Of a DNA stretch of 64,000 bases, positions 20,560-31,187 are shown one piece after another (within the stretch, counting starts at the first letter, position 1; every line of letters begins with the position of its first letter). A program made the translations under genes and the position numbers. The notes beneath the pieces were generated by a model. It ran no database searches. It was not told where the DNA came from and saw only the letters and a list, made by a program, of their open reading frames with translations. Location: contig CP012812.1 of the NCBI GenBank assembly GCA_001936135.1, forward strand, positions 2,170,001 through 2,234,000, written 5' to 3'. This DNA is from Saccharomycopsis fibuligera x Saccharomycopsis cf. fibuligera. Lineage: Eukaryota; Ascomycota; Saccharomycetes; Ascoideales; Saccharomycopsidaceae.

Positions 20560-21974
20560 CGATTGTATAACACACCATAGTGACGCGCCACAACGCAAGA
20601 CAGTCTGGCATCCCATCATACCCATCTCATCATCCAGCCATATTGGTAATGATAGATGCAGCATGTTAATAGCTAGCTGCCGTCAGCATTAGTAAAAATT
20701 AACAATCTTTTACTAAATTTTACAGATTCAAAGGGGTGGGTTTGTTTACTGTCGGTGCACTCATCACTTGAATTGGACTGTCAAGCTTGGTTCAGTTTAG
20801 TCATTATACATATTGAGATGCCTGTTGATGACTGCTTCTTAAATGTACCGGGGTTATCCTACAAATTGTAGCTGTAATTCCCACCACGCAGAGCTTATAA
20901 TCACGATAAAGCTAAACCATTTCCTTGTGGTGATACTTTGCTTGCTCTGCTCGCTCGCGGGGTGCGCTCCATGGGGGTGGGCGCTGGGTAAAAGACACAA
21001 CGCACTATGCTGCATGCTGGCGTTCTCCCTGCGGCCGGTCACATATCACGTCAAACGTCAACTTTTCTCGGAGACGGTTTACAGTTAATGTTTGACAACA
21101 ACAACAACAACAACAAAAAAAAAATATATATAATTATCAAGAGAGCTTCACCGTAAAAGCCCTTCTGAGAATAGTTGGACAGCTGACTAGCTGGCTTTTC
21201 ACTGCGGCTATAACGACCTCCTGGTACTGCCCCAAGCGCACTGACTGCTGTAAACAGCTTCCGTGGCAGCGCCTACTGAGCCTGAAATCTGCCTTTGGCA
21301 CTCTACTTTGTATACAAATCGCGAAGATGTGCTGATGATTAAGCATATATAAAGATTGCAAGCTTATTACCACCGGGCATGTGACTGTGGTTTACCGAGA
21401 CTAATGCATTGTCCTTTTTGGGCTTACTGCAATATCCTGACACGGATTTTGTTTCTAGAGAATTAGGAAACAACATTACCGCATTCACTCAAGTAGATTT
21501 GTTTGTTTGTTTGTGTTGCCAAGAAGTGCAAAATCCAATATTAATAACGCGACACTTTCGCTTGTTTTTTGCCTTCGTGACATGGGAGCATGGTAAATGG
21601 ATTTCCACCTCTGTAAAGAATTTACAGCAGTTATAGATATAGGCATAGCTACGGTAAAAGATAAAAAAAAAAGAAAATTGAATGAAAATGCAATATTAAT
21701 TAGAACTTTTTTGATGGTTATCTAATTTTTTTGAAAGGATAGGGAAAAGGGTATATCGATATGATGATAGTAGAGTAAAAGTATAAACAGAAAAGAAGAC
21801 AAGTTTGCAAGAAACTTATCCTTCATTTTCGAAAAGGAAGGAATTGAAATAAGTTTATAGCTGTTCAAAGAAACTGAAGAACTAGCCACGAAAACGGGTT
21901 TGGAGAAGGCTAAATAAGCAAAAAGGAAAACGAGCAAGATGACATGACAGGAACATCTAAGCAAAGTAAATAAC
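20559..21974. other. Spacer between the flavodoxin-like gene and GH17 copy B
   Basis: About 1.4 kb with no supportable gene. It includes a short AAC run (about 21098-21114) followed by an AT-rich patch, and an A+T-rich tail (21650-21974) that is probably the copy B 3' UTR. The open frames present are short and lack ATG starts or conserved motifs. Confidence 0.45.
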
Positions 21975-22886
21975 TTACCAGGAAGATGGAGCGTTACCCA
22001 AGTTACCCCAGTTTCTCTCGACTTTCCAGGTACTTTCGTCTTTCCACAACTCATTGTAAGAGGCGTACAAAACAGAAGCACCGCCGGCTTTTTCAGCGAT
22101 AGCTTTAACGGCAGTAACTTGGTTTTCGGAAGATGGGACAGCAGACTTATCAGAGTCACCAGCCCATGGCCAGCCAGTTTCCAAGTTGATCACATCTTTG
22201 TCATGACCGTGTTCATGGCAGAATTGCCAAACAGCTTGCACATGGCTCAAGACATATTCACCAGCGTTTTCAGCAGTGCTGTCGTCAAAGAATGGGTGAG
22301 AGTTGACACCAATGTAGTCGTTGTACTCACACAACTCTGGGTTACCGTAGTAAGCAGAAATAGTGTCAGCACTGATAACTTTACCAGAGTAGTCGCTGCC
22401 CAAGATGTTTTTAGCTTGAGAGATAAAGTTACCGACGTCAGAAGCCTTGTACCAGTTATTGTAAACTAATTCGTTACCAACAACAATGGTGTCGACTTTG
22501 TCACTGAGGGTCTTGCCAGCAGCGTTGATTTGGGCTTTTATGGTGCTAATGTCACCGCTAATAGCATCTTGAGTGCTGATATCGTTAACAGCGAGAATCA
22601 ACTTACCGTTGATGGTCTCAGCGGCATACTGGATAACGTTACAGTCGGCAGAATAAAGACGAACAAGGTCGAAATCTTTCAAGACGTCCAAATCAGTCTT
22701 GATTTGGTCTTCGGTACGACAGTTGTGGTTTTGGTCGAATGGAGTGTAGGTGATACCCTTGAACTGTTTGACGTAGTCAGGAACATTAACGTCTCTTTTT
22801 TCAACCGGTTCTGGTGCTGCTGCAGGGGCAGCAACTGCGCTAGTGGCCAAGAGTGCCAAAGTGGACAAAGAGGAGGATAACTTCAT
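21975..22886 (-). CDS. GH17 cell-wall glucanase-like protein, copy B (Scw4/Mp65-like)
   Basis: Exactly the same length as copy A (303 residues). The signal peptide is MKLSSSLSTLALLATSAVAA, followed by an Ala/Pro stretch and a Kex2-type KR site before DVNVPDYVKQF. GH17 catalytic residues are in place: Glu139 in VVGNEL and Glu236 in NLETGWPW. The middle part differs from copy A at many positions (for example ISGDISTIKAQINAAGK here), but the LCEYNDYIGVNSHPFFDD block through GWPW is identical in protein and in DNA. The tandem pair is probably a local duplication kept similar by conversion. The role is inferred: beta-1,3-glucan remodelling at the cell surface. It diverges from SBH1 across a 3-kb spacer. 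Confidence 0.9.
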   Translation of the reverse strand: MKLSSSLSTLALLATSAVAAPAAAPEPVEKRDVNVPDYVKQFKGITYTPFDQNHNCRTEDQIKTDLDVLKDFDLVRLYSADCNVIQYAAETINGKLILAVNDISTQDAISGDISTIKAQINAAGKTLSDKVDTIVVGNELVYNNWYKASDVGNFISQAKNILGSDYSGKVISADTISAYYGNPELCEYNDYIGVNSHPFFDDSTAENAGEYVLSHVQAVWQFCHEHGHDKDVINLETGWPWAGDSDKSAVPSSENQVTAVKAIAEKAGGASVLYASYNELWKDESTWKVERNWGNLGNAPSSW

Positions 22887-23003
22887 TTTTTTGTTGTTAT
22901 GGATGTATTTGATACAAAAGGATACGGAAAATATGATCTAGAAACACTACTTTTTTTTATTTTTTTGAGCAGCGAATCTTCGTCAGATGCGGTTGTGGGT
23001 GTT

Positions 23004-23017
23004 TATATACTCTACAG
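23004..23017 (-). promoter_or_regulatory. TATA-box block of GH17 copy B
   Basis: TATATACTCTACAG on the plus strand, starting 118 bp upstream of the ATG; it matches the block upstream of copy A in sequence and position. Confidence 0.6.
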
Positions 23018-25906
23018 GGTTGTCCACTCCTATTCTTCCCTTTTCTTTTCTTTTGTTCCAGTGCCAGCTGGCCAGGTTAAAAAAAACTTTCTATTGTCAG
23101 TTGCTGAGCACACAATCAAAGAGCCTAAACCCTATGCGGGGCGTTGCGCGGCGACACCTAGGGCCACATGTACTGCTTGTTGAGGGAATTCACAGGGGGC
23201 AGCGGCCTGGGATTAGCAATGCTCGTACTAACGAGCACCTGACTTTGGTGATTATTCTCGTACTGGAAGGGGAAATTATATGGCTGTGTTTATTTATAAA
23301 CACAGGCTTTCAGTATACAACAACAATCGAAAGCCACCTAGTAAATTGAAAAATTCAGGTAAATAAATAAACAAATGGACAAGCTCACTAAAGTAAAATA
23401 ACATAAAATTGCCCCCCTGCTACTGCTTTTGCTATTTCTGTTGCTTTGTTCACTTGGCCAATACGGTAATTTCTTAGATCTTTTTTTATAGAACTGCTAA
23501 TGATAATTACGCGGTTGCAATTGTTGTTGCGTTGCAACCAGGCAAGCGCCATATGATCTGGCTCTAAGTAGTTGCAGTCGGTGCTCAAAATTCCCATGGA
23601 TATTTTGATCCCGAGAGGACTCTAAAGCTTTTACTCAGCCCTGGCAATATAAGCCTCCTGCGTTGCGATCTACTTGGCGTCTCTATTTGCTATTTTGCCG
23701 GTCGGCATTCATTTACAAAAATAGAAAACATTTTAAATTGTTTTTGTTGCATTCTTCTGTCTCTTTTCTTTTTTAAGCTAACTAGGCAATTGCTACGTTA
23801 TAAGCTCAAACATCAACAATTGTCCTTTATCTGAATCCATCGGACGAAATAGCACTGAATTCTAGATCTTGAAACCTTATGCCGGCGACATTGAAGAAGC
23901 GTTGCATTAACGCATTGGTGGGCATGAACTCAAAGTTGTTTAGTCGAAAAAAGGCTAGCCCTTCTCCAACGTACTGTAACATAGTTAAGTACCGTAGTAG
24001 GCTTTTGGCCGATATGCGCGGAAAAAAAAAAAAAAGAAAGTAATTAGCGGGTTGCCCTGCCGTCCCTTTCTCGCGTTCTTTTCTTTCTTTCTGACTGCTT
24101 GAGTTATGAAGCTCTGGTTTTTAAAGGTTTACGCCCTAGCGCTTTCGCGGTGGTGGTAGCATGCTGACTGCCAGTAGTGGAACAGTGCAATACTTTTTCT
24201 TCTGCAGATATGACTTCTATATAAAAAATAAAAACAAAAATAAAAATAGAAATTAAAAGGCCGTAGTAGATGTGAGTTGGTTGTTTTTCTGTACGTAAGA
24301 CAAAATTTCGACCAAATCTAGATTGAGTAAAAAGGGATCTCCCACGATGTAATTCGGATTGCTTACTTTTTCGGGAAACTGCATTGCTCGGGTCTGGGAC
24401 CTAACTTGCTCACATCAATTGATGTTAAAGATGCAAGATTCAACATGTGCGCATCGCATCGTCAGCAATCAAAGCTTTAGAAAGTGGCTATATGTGAAGG
24501 TACTAGCTAAGCTACGAACTAGTGTTGACATTAGCAACAAGACGTCTACCAACCAGTTATGCGTTGTGCCAATTGCATCGTTAATGTTGAAGCTATTTTC
24601 CCTGTTTTCGTAGCCTGCACTACTTCTAGTACACTAAGAACACACAATGTAACTTCAAGGCTTTCTGTAGGGCTGTAGCATAAGTTTAAGACTAACTCGC
24701 TCAATATTTTACTTGGATCTAGTAATCTCAATTTTTTTCTCTTCCTTCTTCTGTACTATTCTATGCTTTTAGCCTTACCCTTTGTATGGTCCCTATTAGT
24801 TTAACTTTTAAGTTATATTGTTTATCTTCTTACAACGGTACTTTTCGAAGTTGTTTATTTAACCAGAAATTAACGTTACTGCTTCTATTTAGTTGTACAT
24901 CTTGATATAGCAATCGCTAGTATTATTTGGACCCTTTTTCGTAGAAAACAATACTCTGTTGAACAGGCCGTTAAATTGTCTCAAACTTTTTTGTTTTCTT
25001 CTATGAATACAACACAGCGAAAATTACTGATTTTCTGACAGGGAATCTAAACTACTGGAATAGCGCTCCGTGGGATTTAAAGACAAGCCCAAAGCCAGAT
25101 TACAAAATCATATATAAAAGACATTCAACCAGGGAGAGGCAGACAGTTGAGTTTGTCTTGAGTCCCTTATCTATTATTATGGATGTTTAGCTGTCACTGA
25201 AAAGCCCTTTGTTATTTTTTTTTATTTTTTTATTTTCGGTTCTGTAACATAAGTTTATGAAAATATAAGTATATGAATATCCCCACCCAATTCTCCCGAC
25301 TGTAACTTCCTTTTAGGATGATATTGGTATTCAGTTTACTAACACACTCCCTGAAAATTGACTATTTAATCAGAACTGATCGCTATTTTTGTAGTTAGTT
25401 TTACTTAGTTAATGTATTATCGCTTGATCTACCAATCAGCCTTACTACAGGTTCATTTTCGGCTGACTTGACTTATTTACTCAGACGAACAATTTTCGCA
25501 TTACATTCCATTGAGAAAAGTGAAAAAAGTAAATTACAAGCAGAATAACGAACACTGACTCCCAAATGTGTGCTTTCAAGTAAATCACATATGGCATATT
25601 GAAGCAAAAAACTCAAGTTCGTAACAAAAACCTATATAATACAAGCAAAATACCGTTGTTATGGTATATACATTTAAAAATTGATTTACTTTTTTCTATA
25701 ACCCGCCAGACACTTGTTATCGTATGCCGGGTACTGCAAAGTTGATACTGTCTTTTTTCGTTTTGATTGTTGTAAACGTTACCTTTGGCAAAATACTCAA
25801 AGCTATTTTGGGCGTCAAACTTTGAATGACGTTAGAATTGTTTTGCCAGAGGGTTCTAATTAATATCATTCTCAAATAATAAAAATACCAACACAGTGTT
25901 AACATA
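23018..25906. other. 2.9-kb divergent spacer between GH17 copy B and SBH1
   Basis: No supportable protein gene. A hairpin GCTCGT-ACTA-ACGAGC lies at about 23220-23235. TATATAAA at 25111-25118 heads toward SBH1 but is 0.8 kb away and might serve a separate transcript. TATATAAT at 25633-25640, 267 bp before the SBH1 ATG, is its likely TATA box. A T-rich block (about 25216-25234) follows the first TATA box. The rest is A+T-rich sequence without recognisable structure. Confidence 0.45.
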
Positions 25907-26339
25907 ATGGTATGTGATAAACCAGTTTTTGGTTACTCCTCGGCAAGCATGATTTAATTTGTTGCGGTGGTGTCTTTTTCAAAGCTTCCCATCCCATCTT
26001 CTATTGCTTGTCGTGGTCTTTAATCATTTGAATGTACGGCGCTTTGGTTATACTAACATTTTTGCTTTTTGCTAATAGTCTTCTTCAGCAGTTCCAGGTG
26101 GCGCAAGAACTTTAGCCAAACGTCGTAATGCTAAAGAAAAGTCCAGTCAAACTCCACCATCCGCAAGATCTGCCGGTGCAGGTGGTTCTTCTGCTGCTAT
26201 GTTGAAATTATTCACCGATGAGGCTGAAGGTTTGAGTGTCGATCCATTGGTTGTTTTGTTTTTGTCTGTTGGTTTCATCTTCTCCGTCATTGCCTTACAC
26301 GTTATTGCTAAAATCACCGGAAAATTGACCTCTGCTTAA
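25907..26339 (+). CDS. SBH1: Sec61 beta subunit of the ER translocon (spliced)
   Basis: Two exons: the ATG alone (25907-25909) and 26079-26339, with a 169-nt intron that starts GTATGT at 25910, has branch point TACTAAC at 26051-26057 and ends TAG at 26078. The joined frame gives 87 residues: a Ser/Ala/Pro-rich start (SSSAVPGGARTLAKRR), the conserved LKLFTDEAEGLSVDPLVVLF block and a single C-terminal membrane helix (SVGFIFSVIALHVIAKI). This is the tail-anchored Sec61 beta subunit, which helps co-translational insertion into the ER. Having only the start codon in exon 1 makes translation depend strictly on splicing. The exon 2 frame has no early ATG, so simple ORF searches miss the gene. Confidence 0.93.
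25910..26078 (+). other. SBH1 intron directly after the start codon
   Basis: GTATGT at the 5' end, TACTAAC at 26051-26057, TAG at the 3' end, 169 nt. Conservation of the joined protein supports the boundaries. Confidence 0.9.
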
Positions 26340-26869
26340 GTTCAAGCTTTGCTTGCTCTATGGGTTTAACGTTTTACATTTATAGTTCTCTTTTCTTTAT
26401 TTTATTTTTTTTTTGTTTATTGTTATCAATCAACCATCATGTTTTAATTCGCTTTTTGACTTTTTTCCCACTCTATTTTGTCTGTTATGTTTCCAGCTAC
26501 TGTGACATCAATGTTGATATACCGACTGTTCAGGTTTTGATTTGATTGCCAGATGATTAATTTTGAGGGTACATATCAAAAAATTGATTTTTAGATAATT
26601 TTTTCCACATGAAATGTTGACAAAAACCAATTGCCAAACTCACCAACAAAAGAGAACACAGTGCATTGCATCACTCAAAACTTTCTTTAGAAAGTGTGTA
26701 CAAATATAACTATTTAAATAACAAAAATCAATCTCATTTTTGTCCTTGTTTTTTCTGAATTAAGAAATTTCTACACCTGCAAGTAAGGGTCATCACATTC
26801 CAGTAAAAAATCATTTACAAGTGTAGTAGTGCATCTATTTAAGCAGCAACCCAACATCTGTCTATGTAT
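26340..26869. other. Convergent spacer between SBH1 and AIM10
   Basis: 530 bp of T-rich then A-rich sequence between two convergent genes, presumably both 3' UTRs. No gene or structured element was seen. Confidence 0.6.
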
Positions 26870-28735
26870 CTATAAATCCTTAAGTAAGGCCTTTGTGACT
26901 TCCACAATACCATCAATATGTACAAAATGCTTCTCGTTACCCTTATCATCAACTTTGTATTCCCATTCCCATTTATCTTTATTAGTCTTGTACAATTTTT
27001 CCCATAATAATGGCTCGCTAGAAGTCTTTGGGAATGGTCTTGATCTGACTTCAACTTCAATTCTAGGGAAGCTTTTCCCCAAGATCAACACTAGCGGAAC
27101 GCCAATTATTTGACTCTCACGGATTCTGAAGGACAATGGCACATCTTGTCTAAAATCTTTCTGCAACTCAATCTGGTTTGCCCTTAACTGGCTCACCAAC
27201 TCTTTCACTTGAGCATCGTTTGCATTTGCATTTGTACTGGTAGTGGATGCTTCTTCTTCACCGTCCATTGGGAAATTCTTAGCATTGAGCAAAGTCAAAT
27301 GATAAGGAGCGATGCTGGCCGGCCAAGCTAAACCTTTACCATCTCTAAGCACCTCAGCTATAGCGGCTAATATTCTAGAAACACCAATACCATAGCATCC
27401 CATTTCAAATAATTGATCGTTAGATTGCTTGTCTTTGAAAGTAGCTTGTAAGGGTTCAGAATATCTTTTACCTAAATAGAATGTATGCCCAACTTCAATG
27501 GCATTGCTGGATTTCAAATGGCCCTTTTCACAACTACCACAAAGTTCTCCCTCTTGTGCTTCCACTATCGATATGTCATTGAATGAGGTAAATGAATTTC
27601 TTTGAAATGAAACACCGGCGGGGAAATCTGGCAATTCGCTAGCTGAAGTTACCCTTGGGTCAATAACTCTAATGATGGACTTCACTGCTAACTCGACATC
27701 GTTGTCCACTTCAACAGGTTTCTCTTGCTTGAACACTTCAAGTACTTGATCATTCGCCAAGGAGCCCGACTCGAGATCAATATCACTGATTTCGTCTTTA
27801 ACAAAGCCTGGAGCTAATGCTCTGTCACTAGGATAGTACATTGCTATAAGGGTGTTTTTGTCATTTGTCAAAAAATACTTAACATCGGCTTTTTGAGCTG
27901 GTGCAGCATCATCAGTAGGGAAGGATACTGCTTTTTCAACATTTCCAATTGTTCCACAGTGATCGCATTCCATCAAAGTATCTTCACCAGAATGATGCTT
28001 ATAATGCCATTCTAATGACAAATTACCACCAATGCTACCAGAATCAGCATTAGCGGCGACAAATGGAACTTTCAAATCTTTGAAAATATTACGATATGCT
28101 TCATTCACCGAGTTATAAGTCTTGAGAGCCGCTTCTGGACTAACGTCAAAAGAATACCCATCCTTCATTAAAAATTCTCTACCTCTAAGCAACCCACTGC
28201 GCGGCCGTTTTTCGTCTCTGTACTTTCTAGTGATTTGATAAACAAGAATTGGTAATTGTTTGTAACTCTTTACGCTCTTATTGACAATATCGGTAATCTC
28301 CTCCTCGCACGTAGCCACAAGGCACATTTGTGCCTTTTTGGAATCCTGAAGCTTGAAAAGTTCATTATTGTTCCAACGCCCCGTTCTTTCCCAAAGACTA
28401 GAGCCTGAAAGGGACGATAAACTGACTTCTTCAAAATCAATCTCATTCATGCGCTGACGGATAATGCTTTCGATTTTGGAAAGGGTGCGAAGACCATTAG
28501 GAAGCCAATGAACAAGTCCGGCAGCTGGTTGCTTGACAAAACCTAATTTTTGGAGAAGTTCGTGCGTGGGCACTTTGGATTTGTCCTTTGGAATAGTGTT
28601 GATATCCACGAAGACATGACTTTTGGTGATGGAGGATTGGTTTCTTCTGATGCTGATGTTGATGCTGCTCGTACAATGGCCCAAACGGGAAATCTGGGAT
28701 TGCCGAAGCAAACCGGATCTCAACAGTAGTTGCAT
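26870..28735 (-). CDS. AIM10: Mitochondrial prolyl-tRNA synthetase (bacterial type)
   Basis: A 621-residue class II aminoacyl-tRNA synthetase that should charge mitochondrial tRNA-Pro. The first 35 residues (MQLLLRSGLLRQSQISRLGH) are basic and Leu-rich, a mitochondrial presequence. Class II motif 2 is visible as ITRKYRDEKRPRSGLLRGRE (about 171-190), followed by FLMKDGYSFD; motif 3 is MGCYGIGVSRILAA (about 443-456). The C-terminal anticodon-binding domain contains PLVLILGKSFP. It is of the bacterial-like ProRS type and is slightly longer than the baker's yeast Aim10. It shares a 443-bp divergent promoter with PEX13. Confidence 0.92.
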   Translation of the reverse strand: MQLLLRSGLLRQSQISRLGHCTSSINISIRRNQSSITKSHVFVDINTIPKDKSKVPTHELLQKLGFVKQPAAGLVHWLPNGLRTLSKIESIIRQRMNEIDFEEVSLSSLSGSSLWERTGRWNNNELFKLQDSKKAQMCLVATCEEEITDIVNKSVKSYKQLPILVYQITRKYRDEKRPRSGLLRGREFLMKDGYSFDVSPEAALKTYNSVNEAYRNIFKDLKVPFVAANADSGSIGGNLSLEWHYKHHSGEDTLMECDHCGTIGNVEKAVSFPTDDAAPAQKADVKYFLTNDKNTLIAMYYPSDRALAPGFVKDEISDIDLESGSLANDQVLEVFKQEKPVEVDNDVELAVKSIIRVIDPRVTSASELPDFPAGVSFQRNSFTSFNDISIVEAQEGELCGSCEKGHLKSSNAIEVGHTFYLGKRYSEPLQATFKDKQSNDQLFEMGCYGIGVSRILAAIAEVLRDGKGLAWPASIAPYHLTLLNAKNFPMDGEEEASTTSTNANANDAQVKELVSQLRANQIELQKDFRQDVPLSFRIRESQIIGVPLVLILGKSFPRIEVEVRSRPFPKTSSEPLLWEKLYKTNKDKWEWEYKVDDKGNEKHFVHIDGIVEVTKALLKDL

Positions 28736-28925
28736 TATTTTGGTTCCTTTAATTGAGAGAACTACCGCCTGAAGAACAGGAGTTATAATATGGGTTTTAT
28801 CTAAAAGTCACTGCTAATATCTTGTTAATTCGTATCTCTCCATAACCACTGATACTGAAAAGCAGATGAAAAAAAATATTGATAATAGCGGAGCGCGATT
28901 AGAAATTAACTCACACTAAAGTCAC

Positions 28926-29117
28926 ATGGACACCATTTTGGCTCAACTTAGGAATCCATCAAAAAAGGGAAAGAGAGAGAGAAACAGCGGGGAGAAAGAA
29001 GCAGACCTGTCACCGGTATGCTACAAAGACTACACAAAGCATTGCTTGAGCACTAAAAGAGTGTTTGCTATACTATTACTATTACTAACGCTAATAAGGC
29101 GCTCTCTGCAACTTTAG
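28926..29117 (+). promoter_or_regulatory. PEX13 leader with small ORF and second predicted intron
   Basis: An ATG at 28926 (context ACATGG) opens a small frame starting MDTILAQLRNPSKKGK. Unspliced it gives 63 residues ending in a hydrophobic stretch (VFAILLLLLTLI). Within it is an intron signature: GTATGC at 29016-29021, TACTAAC at 29083-29089 and TAG ending at 29117, 102 nt long and the same length as the true PEX13 intron. If spliced, the small frame runs on and stops at 29184-29186, overlapping the PEX13 start codon out of frame. It may be a translational control element of PEX13 or a separate tiny gene. I recognise no family for the peptide. Confidence 0.4.
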
Positions 29118-29178
29118 AAAACCGTTTTGGACTACATTATTTTCCAGTTAACTTACCTCATTTTCTATCAGTTTTCAT

Positions 29179-30573
29179 ATGTCTAATCCAAGACCTAAAC
29201 CTTGGGAAGTATCATCAGGAACATCTGCGGCAGGTAAGTGAATATTCTACATACTGTTTGAAATTGTTCTTTTCTCATTGGATATTCTCAAAATGATTGT
29301 CATAATATTGGAAAGGTACTAACAACGCAATATAGCCGCATCGGGAGAAGCAAACATCATGGATGATATACTATCTAACAACAACGTCAACAACAACAAC
29401 GGAGCTGATTTACCTCCAAAACCGGATTCACTTGCACAAGCCACTGACCTTAACGATACTGGCCTCGGGGCCAGCAGCGCCGGTGGATTAGGAGCCACCA
29501 CCGGTTATGGTTCGCGTTATGGGTCAATGTATGGCAATAGTGGACTTGGAGGCTATGGTGGATACGGTTCCACTTATGGTGGTCTTGGTGGATTTGGATC
29601 TGGATTTGGCGGATTGGGGGGATATGGTGGGTACGGTGGGTATGGCGGATACGGAATGAACAGTTATGGAATGATGGGTGGTGCTAATAATCCAATGGGC
29701 CAAGGTGGATTAGCAGCAAGCACACAAGCGACTTTCCAGTTGATTGAAAGTATTATTGGTGCGGTTGGTGGGTTTGCTCAAATGCTTGAGGCAACTTATA
29801 TGGCTACCCAGTCGTCGTTTTTTACAATGATGTCGATGGGTGAGCAGTTTGGTAATTTGAAAAACGCATTTGGGTCAATATTTGGCATATTTGCATTGAT
29901 CAAATATTTAAAAAAATTGTTACTAAAAATTACTGGGTTGAAAATATTTAGAGAAAAAATCACATTTTCTACTGATGAATTTCATGATTTTGCTGCTAAT
30001 CTGGCCAAGAATGGTGGCAATGATAAAAATAAAAGACAAAAAATTTCGTTAAAACCATTGGTTCTATTCTTAGCTGCGGTTTTCGGTATTCCATACTTGT
30101 TGAATAAATTAGTGAGGGTGCTAGCACAGCAACAACAGCTCAGAAATCAACGACTTATGGGAAATAATAACAATGGGCAACCACTAGGGGCAATAAATCC
30201 AAAGGATATTGAGTTTTGCCGTGCATTGTACGATTTCAATCCTGAAGATCCTAATGTTGAATTGGAACTCAAGCAGGGAAGTTTATATGCAATTTTGACG
30301 AAAAAGGATCCATTTGGTAACGAGTCCAAGTGGTGGAAATGCAGATCTAGAGAAGGTAAAATAGGATATGTACCATATAATTATTTGGAGATTATTCAAA
30401 GATCTAACCTTCAACAAAGCGTGCAGCAGAAGCAGCAGCAGAGCCAGTCACACGAGCAGAATCAAGATCAACAACCACAGAAGCAACGAAGCCAACAACA
30501 ACAGAACAGTAGTGCTGTTGTAAATAGCGGTTCTGTGTCATCTTCCAAGAGTTTGCATGATATTAAAAATTAA
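29179..30573 (+). CDS. PEX13: Peroxisomal import docking protein Pex13 (spliced)
   Basis: Exon 1 is 29179-29233 and exon 2 is 29336-30573, giving 430 residues. The 102-nt intron begins GTAAGT, has TACTAAC at 29317-29323 and ends TAG at 29335. The N-terminus MSNPRPKPWEV matches the Pex13 family's PRPKPWE motif, which the unspliced frame would lack. Residues about 72-136 are a Gly/Tyr repeat of YGG and GYG units, the YG domain proposed to form the permeability meshwork of the peroxisomal pore. Hydrophobic segments follow, including LVLFLAAVFGIPYLL (about 260-275). A C-terminal SH3 domain (about 315-380) contains ALYDFNPEDP, WWKCRS and GYVPYNYLEI and should bind Pex14 and Pex5. The tail is Gln-rich. 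It acts with Pex14 and Pex17 at the peroxisomal membrane. Confidence 0.95.
29234..29335 (+). other. PEX13 intron
   Basis: 102 nt; GTAAGT at the 5' end, TACTAAC at 29317-29323, TAG at the 3' end. Splicing restores codon GCC across the junction and joins the family's N-terminal motif to the body. Confidence 0.9.
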
Positions 30574-31187
30574 ATTAGTTAGTAGCATGTTTATTTTATT
30601 TTGTTTTTTTGCTTGTTATTTGTTTCATTGCTTGATTTGTTTGTTTGTTTGTTTGTTTGTCATTTTATATACACTTTATTGTTAATGTTTTTCTATTTTA
30701 TTTTGTCCTACCATGGCACGGGCTCTGTGTTACTTCTACAATCTTTTAACTCAATTGGTTAAAAGCCTCCTTTTTTTTTTTTTTTTTTGTTGTTGTTGTC
30801 TGTATACCGTAACTATCAATTTCCGCACTTACATATTTTCTTAACAAAGTTTCAGCTTATTGGACATTATTTCGACTTTTATCATCATTAAATATTAATA
30901 TTTTGAAATGCTTTTTTTTACGTTGGCCTGGTTTCTGTTTTACAACATGACTTATACTCAACTTGCATTTGATTGATCTATATAAATAGCAATTTCTACT
31001 GAGCAGCAAGAAATAAGAAAAAACATGGGATTTAAATGTCAAAATCAAAAAATATCATTCAGTCGTTATACTAAAATATAAAAGAACGGGAGTGAAAAAA
31101 AAAAAATGAGTGCAATTTTTTTATGTTTTATGTCAATAGTAAAGTAGCTAAAGTCATTGTTTGTGAAATATCCTCAAACTTGATTGA
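30574..31187. other. Convergent spacer after PEX13
   Basis: 614 bp. It contains a TTTG tetranucleotide array (about 30638-30660) and a T tract near 30771-30788. Otherwise A+T-rich 3' UTR-like sequence; nothing gene-like was seen. Confidence 0.55.

Noticed and set aside
21970-21978. Stop codons of both GH17 genes lie in a GGTAAG splice-donor-like word, suggesting a hidden 3' exon
   Set aside because: No branch-point heptamer or further conserved frame follows in either copy; TGG-TAA-G arises naturally from the shared C-terminal Trp and stop.
25111-25372. TATATAAA, then TACTAAC (25337-25343) and CAG (25372), as another spliced non-coding unit
   Set aside because: No canonical 5' splice site at a fitting position; only a GTATAT-like word is present.
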